This document shows, in pieces, positions 1 through 5,620 of a DNA stretch of 13,644 nt (position 1 is the stretch's first letter; each line of letters opens with the position of its first letter). Made by a program: the position numbers and the translations under genes. The notes beneath the pieces were generated by a model. The model ran no database searches and had not been told where the DNA came from. It saw nothing but the letters and a program-made list of their open reading frames with translations. Source of the stretch: DASRUP01 sp036397395 (GTDB taxonomy: Bacteria > Patescibacteriota > Minisyncoccia > Minisyncoccales > UBA10102); the NCBI GenBank assembly GCA_036397395.1, contig DASWIZ010000047.1, positions 1 to 13,644 of the forward strand. Direction: 5' to 3'.

Positions 1-4
1 AAAC

Positions 5-1309
5 ATGGTTGGCAGGAAAAGCAAAAAAGCGTATGTTGTGGCGGTGGATATGGGATACGGGCATCAGCGGGCGGCGCTTCCTCTTTTGGATATTGCGCAA
101 GGCGGAGAAATTATTACGGCAAACGAATACGCCGGAATTCCGCAAAGCGACAAAACCATTTGGCAAGAGTCCAGGCGGTTTTATGAAATTGTGTCCCGTT
201 TTAAAGGATTTCCCGTGTTAGGGGATTTTGTGTTTTCCGTGTTCGACAAGTTCCAGGAAATTCAGTCGTTTTACCCAGCGCATGAACGCATAGACTCCCC
301 AAGTTTTTCTTTACGGCAAATGTATAACTTGTTTGTAAAACGAGACTGGGGCAAACATTTTATTGAAAAGTTAAATAAAAACTCCTTGCCGTTTGTAACC
401 ACGTTTTTTACTCCCGCGTTTATGGCGGACTTTTGGAAATACAAAGGGCCCATATACCTGGTGGTTACCGATACTGACATTTCGCGCACCTGGGCGCCCC
501 TTTATCCCAAAGAAAGCACTATTACATATTGCGCCCCTACTCAGAGAGCCGCAGAACGTTTAGGGCGTTATGGCGTAAAGCAAAAAAATATTGTGGTTAC
601 CGGGTTCCCGCTGCCCCGGGAGTTTACGAAAAATAAAGCAGCCAAAGCAAAAAAAGATTTGATACGGCGTTTAGCCGTGCTTGATCCCAACAGAAGATAT
701 GTTGAGCAATACAAAAAAACCGTGCAGCGGTATGTGGGCAGGGTCCCGGAACGCAAAAAGGGCAAGTATCAGGTACACGTTACGTTTGCTATTGGCGGGG
801 CCGGGGCGCAGGGTGAAGTGGCCGAAAACATTATGCAAAGCGCAAAGCCTTTGCTTGCGGACGGGACGATTCAACTGCATTTTATAGCGGGCATACACGC
901 GGGGCTTGGAACCAAGCTGCGGCAAGCGGCAAAAGAGCTTGGACTTTCTTTTGCGTTAGACAAAAGTTTGCATATTCATGTGGCTCCCACGAAACAGAAA
1001 TATTTTTTACAGTTTAACAAAATTTTAACAGAAACCGATATTTTGTGGACTAAGCCTTCAGAAATGGTGTTTTACGCCGGACTTGGCATTCCATTACTTC
1101 TTTCTGCACCCATTGGTTCCCAGGAAAAATTTAACCGCAAGTGGCTGCTTGATATTGGAGCCGGTATTGACCAATTGGATCCCCAATATACCGATCAGTG
1201 GCTCCCCGATTTGCTGGAAGACGGTACATTCGCGGAAGCCGCGATGCAGGGATTCGTGGAAATCCCCAAGAACGGCGCAGAGAACATTAAAAAACTTGTA
1301 TGTGGATAG
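5..1309 (+). CDS. GT-B-fold glycosyltransferase-like protein (MGDG synthase/MurG-like)
   Basis: Probable nucleotide-sugar-dependent glycosyltransferase acting at the cytoplasmic face of the membrane; donor and acceptor cannot be read from sequence. The 434-aa protein opens with a Rossmann strand followed by DMGYGHQRAA (residues 15-24), resembling the G-G-H acceptor-side loop of MGDG synthases and MurG. YLVVTDTD lies at 151-158 and VVTGFPLPREF at 197-207. The second half starts with a Gly-rich loop GGAGAQ (264-269), and TKPSEMVFYAGLGIPLLL (349-366) plus GSQEKFNRKW (371-380) match the C-terminal donor-binding region of GT-B enzymes. The ATG is 5 bases from the window edge, so an upstream start cannot be excluded, though the first strand begins directly after it. 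The 3' end overlaps the next gene by 10 bp, implying translational coupling. The GT-B fold call is fairly secure; the activity is inferred. Confidence 0.7.
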   Translation: MVGRKSKKAYVVAVDMGYGHQRAALPLLDIAQGGEIITANEYAGIPQSDKTIWQESRRFYEIVSRFKGFPVLGDFVFSVFDKFQEIQSFYPAHERIDSPSFSLRQMYNLFVKRDWGKHFIEKLNKNSLPFVTTFFTPAFMADFWKYKGPIYLVVTDTDISRTWAPLYPKESTITYCAPTQRAAERLGRYGVKQKNIVVTGFPLPREFTKNKAAKAKKDLIRRLAVLDPNRRYVEQYKKTVQRYVGRVPERKKGKYQVHVTFAIGGAGAQGEVAENIMQSAKPLLADGTIQLHFIAGIHAGLGTKLRQAAKELGLSFALDKSLHIHVAPTKQKYFLQFNKILTETDILWTKPSEMVFYAGLGIPLLLSAPIGSQEKFNRKWLLDIGAGIDQLDPQYTDQWLPDLLEDGTFAEAAMQGFVEIPKNGAENIKKLVCG

Positions 1310-2220
1310 TTGTTGCCGTTATTGCGTATTTTCTTTTGGCGCTTGTCGTGGTTATCGATAAATATCTGCTGGCAGGCCCGCTTCCCAACCCCAAGCTGTA
1401 CGCGTTTGCCATAGGGTTGTTTGGGGCCGCGGCGCTCGTGCTGGTCCCGTTTGGATTTTTACAGTTTCCCGAAAAACCAATAATCGCCCTGGGTGTGGCG
1501 GCCGGGTTTTTACAGGTTTTTGCCATTTTAGCCTTATTTATCGCGCTAAAAAAGTTTGAAGCGTCCCGGGTTATTCCTGCCATTGGCGGGTTTTTACCCA
1601 TTCTTACCATTGTAAGTACCAGCATTCTTGGGCGGAGCGAGTTTGAAGGAATCGGCATTCTTTCTTTTCTGCTTTTGGTTGGGGGAAGTATTTTGGTAAG
1701 CGTGGAACGGGACGCGCTTGTTACTGTCCACAGCCTTGTGTTTGCTTTTGCAGCCGCTTTTTTGTTTTCTTTGTTCGTGGTTTCTTCCAAGTTTGTGTAC
1801 GAAGCGCAACCGTTCCTGTCTGGTTTGCTGTGGATAGCCATAGGGGGCGTTTTTGCCGCGCTTTTCCTGTGGCTTGTTTCCGGAGAATTGCGAAACGCGC
1901 TGGCAGACGCCTTTGGCAAAAGAGGAGAGGCGAAAAAAGCCTTGTCGCCGGCAGTGTTTTTGCTGTTTGTGGGAAACCAGGGGTTTGGGGCAGCCGGATT
2001 TGTACTGCAAAATTGGGCGGTGGCACTGGCCCCTTTTGCTCTTATTGCTTTTGTAAACGCGTTAGAAGGTATAAAGTATGTGTTTGTGCTTGGTATGACC
2101 ACATTTCTTTCGCCGGTGTTTCCCCGCATAGTGCAAGAACGCCTTGACGCGAAAAGTATTACGCAAAAGCTGGTGGCTATTAGTTTTATCGGCGTGGGCC
2201 TCGCGCTTTTGGCACTATGA
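1300..2220 (+). CDS. EamA/DMT-superfamily 10-helix membrane transporter
   Basis: Integral membrane protein of 306 aa with about ten hydrophobic segments (approximately 1-20, 33-54, 60-83, 88-111, 114-135, 140-166, 172-195, 215-243, 247-270 and 290-306). This is the usual size and topology of the EamA domain pair in the drug/metabolite transporter superfamily. Pro/Gly-rich helices such as SRVIPAIGGFLPILTIVS (89-106) are typical of the family. Family members export metabolites, and small relatives move lipid-linked sugars across the inner membrane; the substrate here is unknown. The ATG at 1300 overlaps the stop of the upstream glycosyltransferase-like gene by 10 bp, and its own TGA overlaps the ATG of the downstream glycoside hydrolase (ATGA). 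The three are almost certainly one operon. No Shine-Dalgarno is seen, which fits translational coupling. A role in moving a glycan or glycolipid intermediate is inference from context. Confidence 0.8.
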   Translation: MWIVVAVIAYFLLALVVVIDKYLLAGPLPNPKLYAFAIGLFGAAALVLVPFGFLQFPEKPIIALGVAAGFLQVFAILALFIALKKFEASRVIPAIGGFLPILTIVSTSILGRSEFEGIGILSFLLLVGGSILVSVERDALVTVHSLVFAFAAAFLFSLFVVSSKFVYEAQPFLSGLLWIAIGGVFAALFLWLVSGELRNALADAFGKRGEAKKALSPAVFLLFVGNQGFGAAGFVLQNWAVALAPFALIAFVNALEGIKYVFVLGMTTFLSPVFPRIVQERLDAKSITQKLVAISFIGVGLALLAL

Positions 2221-3224
2221 TACAAAAAGTTCTCAAAGGTATTTTTTTACTTGTTGCCATTGTTTTGGGAAGCGCCGTGTTGTTTTTGTTCGCGGGCAGG
2301 GTACAGCCGGCAGAGAACGTTATTTGGGGCGTGGGGTTTTCTGAAAAGCACGCAAAGAATCTGGGACTCGACTGGAAGGCGGTGTACACCGCCCTTTTGG
2401 ATGAGATGCAAGTAAAGCATGTAAAGCTATCTGTTGACTGGAATGAAATAGAGGCCGAACGCGGCGCGTTTTCTTTTGACGACACGGACTGGCAAGTTGA
2501 GGAAGCACATAAACGAAACGCGGAAGTTTTGCTGGTCGTGGGAATGAAAACCCTGCGATGGCCGGAGTGCCATGTGCCAGAATGGGCAAAAGAACTTTCC
2601 AAAGAAGAACAACAGCAGGAAATTCTCCAGCTGCTTGAGGCCGTTGTGCTTCGGTATAAAGATTCGCGCGTGGTTACCAAATGGCAGGTGGAAAACGAGC
2701 CCCTTTTTATGTTTGGGCATTGTCCCTGGAAAGACTCTGACTTTTTTAAAAAAGAAATCGCGCAAGTAAAGCAGCTTGATCCAACTCGGCCTGTAGTTGT
2801 TTCCGATACCGGGGAACTTTCCTTTTGGATACGGGCAGCCAGGGCAGGGGACATGGTTTCGGCTACTATGTACCGCAAGGTTTGGTTCCATGAATTTAAC
2901 AGATACTTTACCTATCCTTTGCCGCCCACGTTTTATGGAAGAAAAGCGCAGGTGGTGCGGAGCGTATTTGGAAAAGAAGTAATGGGCGGAGAATTGCAGG
3001 CAGAACCCTGGGGTCCGGGAAAGCTCTTATACGACACGACCATAGAAGAACAAGATGCCGCGTTTGACTTGGCGCAGTTCCGGGAAAACATTATATTCGC
3101 CAGAGAGTCGGGCATTGCCGAGCACTATCTTTGGGGAGCGGAGTGGTGGTATTGGCGAAAAGAAAAAGCAGCCGACCCCACTTTTTGGCAAGAAGCACAA
3201 AAACTGTTTAAAGCCGGGCTTTAA
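2217..3224 (+). CDS. Membrane-anchored clan-A glycoside hydrolase (TIM-barrel)
   Basis: Probable retaining glycosidase of 335 aa, anchored to the outside of the membrane by an uncleaved N-terminal helix (residues 7-27). The rest reads as a (beta/alpha)8 barrel of clan GH-A. VKLSVDWNEIEAERGAFSFD (69-88) is the typical strand where such enzymes read 'R...W..IEP..G.YD'. WQVENEPLF (156-164) contains the N-E-P motif, with E161 as likely acid/base. GGELQAEPWG (257-266) would hold the nucleophile at E259, or less likely E263. HYLWGAEWWYW (303-313) is an aromatic-rich eighth strand. Similarity is to the GH5/GH39/GH42 type, but the family cannot be fixed by eye. The start ATG overlaps the stop of the transporter gene by 4 bp. 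The stop codon lies inside a perfect 27-bp inverted repeat. The substrate is unknown; cell-surface glycan processing is inferred from the operon. Confidence 0.72.
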   Translation: MIQKVLKGIFLLVAIVLGSAVLFLFAGRVQPAENVIWGVGFSEKHAKNLGLDWKAVYTALLDEMQVKHVKLSVDWNEIEAERGAFSFDDTDWQVEEAHKRNAEVLLVVGMKTLRWPECHVPEWAKELSKEEQQQEILQLLEAVVLRYKDSRVVTKWQVENEPLFMFGHCPWKDSDFFKKEIAQVKQLDPTRPVVVSDTGELSFWIRAARAGDMVSATMYRKVWFHEFNRYFTYPLPPTFYGRKAQVVRSVFGKEVMGGELQAEPWGPGKLLYDTTIEEQDAAFDLAQFRENIIFARESGIAEHYLWGAEWWYWRKEKAADPTFWQEAQKLFKAGL

Positions 3225-3229
3225 ACAGT
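3203..3229. repeat. Perfect 13+1+13 inverted repeat spanning a stop codon
   Basis: ACTGTTTAAAGCC at 3203-3215 is exactly mirrored by GGCTTTAAACAGT at 3217-3229 around a single G. The TAA stop of the glycoside hydrolase (3222-3224) lies in the right arm, so the last codons and the stop would sit in a strong hairpin in the mRNA. No T-run follows directly, so it is not a canonical intrinsic terminator. It may slow 3' decay, assist termination, or bind a dimeric protein. Confidence 0.75.
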
Positions 3230-3242
3230 GCAGTAGTCATGT

Positions 3243-3274
3243 CTTACGTTTTACGTATATACGTATTTTGTAAG
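3243..3274. repeat. AT-rich interrupted palindrome
   Basis: The core TACGTATATACGTA (3252-3265) is a perfect 14-bp palindrome. It is bracketed by CTTAC (3243-3247) and GTAAG (3270-3274), separated from the core by four unpaired positions on each side. The symmetry suits a dimeric DNA-binding protein or a weak hairpin. It is the first of three dyad elements between the hydrolase and the next gene. Confidence 0.5.
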
Positions 3275-3294
3275 ATATGAGTCTGCAGAAGAAA

Positions 3295-3354
3295 AGCGGA
3301 AAAGTTGTACGTATGTACAACTTTTCCGCTAGTTGTGCACAACATCTTTTTTTT
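3295..3354 (+). terminator. Strong 16-bp hairpin, second dyad and T8 tract (probable terminator region)
   Basis: AGCGGAAAAGTTGTAC (3295-3310) pairs perfectly with GTACAACTTTTCCGCT (3315-3330) across the loop GTAT. One base later comes a second palindrome, GTTGTGCACAAC (3332-3343), followed by ATC and eight T (3347-3354). Together they can form a hairpin-plus-U-tract terminator for the three-gene glycan operon. The T-run is 16 nt beyond the strong stem, so the small second hairpin would have to lead into it. Because GTTGTAC/GTACAAC arms can also pair with the GTTG/CAAC arms of the second dyad, alternative folds are possible. Confidence 0.55.
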
Positions 3355-3372
3355 GCGACATAGATGTTCGGG

Positions 3373-3400
3373 TTGCAATAATAATGGCGCGTAATATAAT
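3373..3400 (+). promoter_or_regulatory. Sigma70-type promoter for the propeller-like gene (leaderless geometry)
   Basis: TTGCAA (3373-3378) and a perfect TATAAT (3395-3400) are separated by 16 bp. The predicted transcription start falls on or next to the ATG at 3407, so the mRNA would have essentially no 5' leader. No Shine-Dalgarno sequence is present. Confidence 0.65.
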
Positions 3401-3406
3401 AAATGA

Positions 3407-4597
3407 ATGGATGATCTTGAGCAAAGTGATTTACAAACTCCGCAGCCCTCTTTTAAAAGAAAGTATTTTTTCATTTTAGCTGCGCTATTCATTGTTATCG
3501 GTATTGGGGCTTTCAGTTATGTAGTGTTGATAAGGCAGGACGATTCTTTTCCACAGCCTGCCACGACTGAAACAACATCTTCTGATTCGACAGATTCGGA
3601 GAGAAGTATCTTGGTTCTTCTTGAAACATATGCGTACAATGAAGGCAGAGGAACCTCATCTATTTATAGCGTTCCCCTGAATGGAAGCGGTGAAAAAGAA
3701 GTTTCGGCCAGCGCTTTTGATAACGAATACGGGCTTGCAAGATTAGAATTAGGATTGCCTTCTGTAAGTAGAGATAGAAAGTATTTGGCATTTGAGGGGG
3801 GGGAAGGATATTTACTCATAAATTCGCAGACAGGGGAAAAAAGAACCTTGTTGGGAAACCATCCAGGCTTTTACAGCGATCACCATTGCTCTTGGAGTCA
3901 TAAAAATACAAAGATAGCTTGTATTATGAGAGATGGCGATTCCAGCATACTTTCGGTTGTGGATATAGAGAGTGGGGACGAGACTGTGTTCAATGATTCC
4001 TCGTTAGCGCTGCTTTCTGACGAATTCTCTATCAGTTGGTTGAATCAATTATTAGGTTGGGACAAAGATGATAAGAGTATTCTTCTTTTTGGAACAGAAT
4101 TGAAGACACAAGCAGGCTTTTTATTTATGGTTGACCTGGAGTCAAAGAGTGTAACGTCCTTAAAAATAGGCGACGTGGACCTAGGCGGTTCCCGGGTAGT
4201 GTATTCTGCTCAATTAAATAAATTAGTCTATGCGGCCGACGAAGCGCTGCTAAGTGTATTTGATATTGGGAGTCGTCAATCTACAGGAATCTATCAGCAT
4301 TCAGACCACTTTATTACAGAAGATGCCGCGGTGGTCAAGGGGAGCGCAAATTTTCTTGGAAGTAATCTTGTATTTTACCATCCGCAAGAAAATGTAATCG
4401 TTGTAGAGAACTCCTATTTCTTCGGAGAAAATTTAAACGAGCTTTTGAGCGGTGTTCCAGAGGAAAGACAAGGAGAAAAGAGCGGTGAAACTATACTTTA
4501 TGCGTATAATCTAGAGACTCAAGACGTAATCAAGATTTTTTCAAGAAGCAATACAGACTATCCAAATTCTGAGTTCCAGTTTGGCGTAATTCCTTAG
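3407..4597 (+). CDS. Membrane-anchored beta-propeller-like (TolB-type) protein, function unknown
   Basis: The 396-aa protein has a short cytoplasmic tail, one transmembrane helix (about residues 19-42) and a large, probably extracellular domain. That domain shows repeated strand units of the type 'SRDRKYLAFEGGEGYLLI', 'SHKNTKIACIMRDGD', 'DKDDKSILLFGTE' and 'LNKLVYAADEALLSVFDI', each ending in a 'hydrophobic-x-D/N-x' turn. This is the look of TolB/WD40-like beta-propellers that bind ligands or proteins rather than catalyse. I recognise no enzyme motif. The ATG at 3407 is chosen because the TATAAT box ends 6 nt earlier; the ATG at 3403 is in another frame and hits TGA at once. By eye the gene is more AT-rich in its wobble positions than the flanking genes, which may indicate a different origin. 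A G8 tract lies at 3796-3803. Confidence 0.6.
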   Translation: MDDLEQSDLQTPQPSFKRKYFFILAALFIVIGIGAFSYVVLIRQDDSFPQPATTETTSSDSTDSERSILVLLETYAYNEGRGTSSIYSVPLNGSGEKEVSASAFDNEYGLARLELGLPSVSRDRKYLAFEGGEGYLLINSQTGEKRTLLGNHPGFYSDHHCSWSHKNTKIACIMRDGDSSILSVVDIESGDETVFNDSSLALLSDEFSISWLNQLLGWDKDDKSILLFGTELKTQAGFLFMVDLESKSVTSLKIGDVDLGGSRVVYSAQLNKLVYAADEALLSVFDIGSRQSTGIYQHSDHFITEDAAVVKGSANFLGSNLVFYHPQENVIVVENSYFFGENLNELLSGVPEERQGEKSGETILYAYNLETQDVIKIFSRSNTDYPNSEFQFGVIP

Positions 4598-4656
4598 AGG
4601 TGTATTTTTTAGCATTCTTTTGTTATACTTTTTTCCATCATCTTTTGTACGTTTTT

Positions 4657-4672
4657 TTTCACGATCGTGAAA
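4657..4672. promoter_or_regulatory. Perfect 16-bp palindrome, possible operator
   Basis: TTTCACGATCGTGAAA is exactly self-complementary. It lies in the 177-bp gap between the propeller-like gene and the toxin-antitoxin pair, behind a T-rich stretch. Dyads of this size are typical of homodimeric repressor sites. Autoregulation of the downstream toxin-antitoxin operon is a reasonable inference, not shown. Confidence 0.45.
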
Positions 4673-4690
4673 TTTCTGTCAAAAGAGGGC

Positions 4691-4728
4691 ATGTCGCTTG
4701 TGAAGCCGATCGGCGTTTCAAGCGGCAT
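4691..4728. repeat. 38-bp imperfect palindrome upstream of the toxin-antitoxin pair
   Basis: The dyad is centred between 4709 and 4710 on GCCGATCGGC. Its outer arms CGCTTG (4695-4700) and CAAGCG (4719-4724) also pair. Over the 19 base-pair steps there are only two mismatches and two G-T pairs. It ends 12 bp before the proposed -35 box of the antitoxin gene, so it could be an operator, or a hairpin ending transcription from upstream. The run of T after it is interrupted, so a terminator is less likely. Confidence 0.5.
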
Positions 4729-4739
4729 ACTCTTTCTAT

Positions 4740-4768
4740 TTGTGGATTCCTGACATTTGTTGTATTGT
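4740..4768 (+). promoter_or_regulatory. Possible promoter for the toxin-antitoxin/desulfurase operon
   Basis: TTGTGG (4740-4745) and TATTGT (4763-4768) are 17 bp apart, with the -10-like box ending 6 nt before the ATG at 4775. The hexamers are weak matches. The call rests largely on the same spacing to the start codon seen at better promoters in this window. Confidence 0.35.
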
Positions 4769-4774
4769 ATATCT

Positions 4775-5281
4775 ATGGTCAGGAAGGCGAAAATTAACGA
4801 AAAAAAGTACAAAAATGCCGTGCTTTTCTTTGCGAATAAAACTCGCAACGGCACCTTGGGAAAGTTAAAAATGATGAAGCTTCTGTACTATTTGGATTTT
4901 GACTTTTTTGAGAAGTACGGCCGTTCGGTAACAGGGGATGAATACCTTCGTTTTGAACGTGGTCCAGTGCCGCGTATGGCAGAGAAGATATTGAAACAAA
5001 TGCGAGGCACAGAAATAAAGATTGTAAATCGCAAAATGCCAAAGGGATACAATGATCAACAGCATATTGAGCCACTTGTAGAATTTGACCCAAGCCTTTT
5101 TACAAGAGAGGAAATTTTGATGATGGAAGAAATTGCTGATAAGTGGGAAAAATTTACCGGTACAGAAATGAAGAATGCAAGCCATGGGGAAGCTCCCTGG
5201 GTTGCAACAAAACCAGACGATATTATTGACTACAACCTTGCGTATTACCGCAATAAGTATGCCGAGATGGATCGGCTCTAG
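4775..5281 (+). CDS. Panacea-domain (SocA/GepA-like, DUF4065) antitoxin
   Basis: The 168-aa protein is a Panacea-domain protein, a family that acts as the antitoxin half of many toxin-antitoxin pairs and was first known as SocA/GepA. Family features are KLLYYLDFDFFEKYGR (35-50), TGDEYLRFERGPVPR (53-67) and the C-terminal SHGEAPW (136-142). Panacea proteins neutralise very different partner toxins, so the toxin must be read from the neighbour, here a RelE-like ORF 6 bp downstream. The ATG at 4775 gives the normal family N-terminus. An upstream TTG at 4757 in the same frame is less likely, because a possible -10 box sits between it and the ATG. Two palindromes upstream could serve autoregulation. 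The family assignment is strong; the antitoxin role is inferred from family and order. Confidence 0.85.
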   Translation: MVRKAKINEKKYKNAVLFFANKTRNGTLGKLKMMKLLYYLDFDFFEKYGRSVTGDEYLRFERGPVPRMAEKILKQMRGTEIKIVNRKMPKGYNDQQHIEPLVEFDPSLFTREEILMMEEIADKWEKFTGTEMKNASHGEAPWVATKPDDIIDYNLAYYRNKYAEMDRL

Positions 5282-5287
5282 CGCAGT

Positions 5288-5620
5288 ATGGAAATTTCTC
5301 GGCATCCCGATATCGAGAAGGATTTTCGTGCGTTAAGGCGTTCTGCAGCGCCCCAAGAATCACTTGAGGCGTGGGAGCGCTTTTTTTGTTTAAAGGGACT
5401 GCATGAGACTCCTGCGATCGATGCGTTTCCTGGATTTGGCGCAAGAAAAATTTTCAAAGCACGAGTTGTACCTCTTGGCGAAAATGTTGGAAAATCAAAG
5501 GGATACAGAGTCGTTTTTGAAATGGTGGATGAGGACAACTGCGTTATTTTGGTTTTTTCTCGGCATGGTGTATATAAAATCGAACAGGAGCTTATTAACC
5601 TTGTACGAATACGATTATGA
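5288..5620 (+). CDS. RelE/HigB-like toxin candidate
   Basis: Small basic protein of 110 aa. It has an N-terminal helical part (residues 6-35) and a C-terminal beta-rich half, KIFKARVVPLGENVGKSKGY (54-73), RVVFEMVDEDNCVILVFSRHG (74-94, a beta hairpin) and a final helix. This is the order of elements in RelE/ParE-superfamily toxins, whose RelE and HigB members cleave mRNA on the ribosome. The conserved K/R-rich strand and the RHG near the end would fit a nuclease site, but I cannot tell an mRNase from a ParE-type gyrase poison. It follows the Panacea antitoxin by 6 bp, the usual antitoxin-first order. Its TGA overlaps the ATG of the cysteine desulfurase (ATGA), so the three genes are probably co-translated, which is unusual for a toxin gene. 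Confidence 0.7.
   Translation: MEISRHPDIEKDFRALRRSAAPQESLEAWERFFCLKGLHETPAIDAFPGFGARKIFKARVVPLGENVGKSKGYRVVFEMVDEDNCVILVFSRHGVYKIEQELINLVRIRL

Noticed and set aside
1287..2225. 312-aa ORF on the minus strand
   Set aside because: Exact shadow of the EamA transporter gene; its composition (Ser/Thr/Lys/Pro-rich, no domain pattern) is typical of an antisense reading.
3243..3274. XerCD dif site
   Set aside because: The palindrome has no recognisable XerC/XerD arms around a 6-bp centre; symmetry alone is insufficient.
4600..4797. 65-codon plus-strand ORF before the antitoxin gene
   Set aside because: Non-ATG start, overlaps the antitoxin start in another frame and runs through both palindromes; no protein-like conservation pattern.
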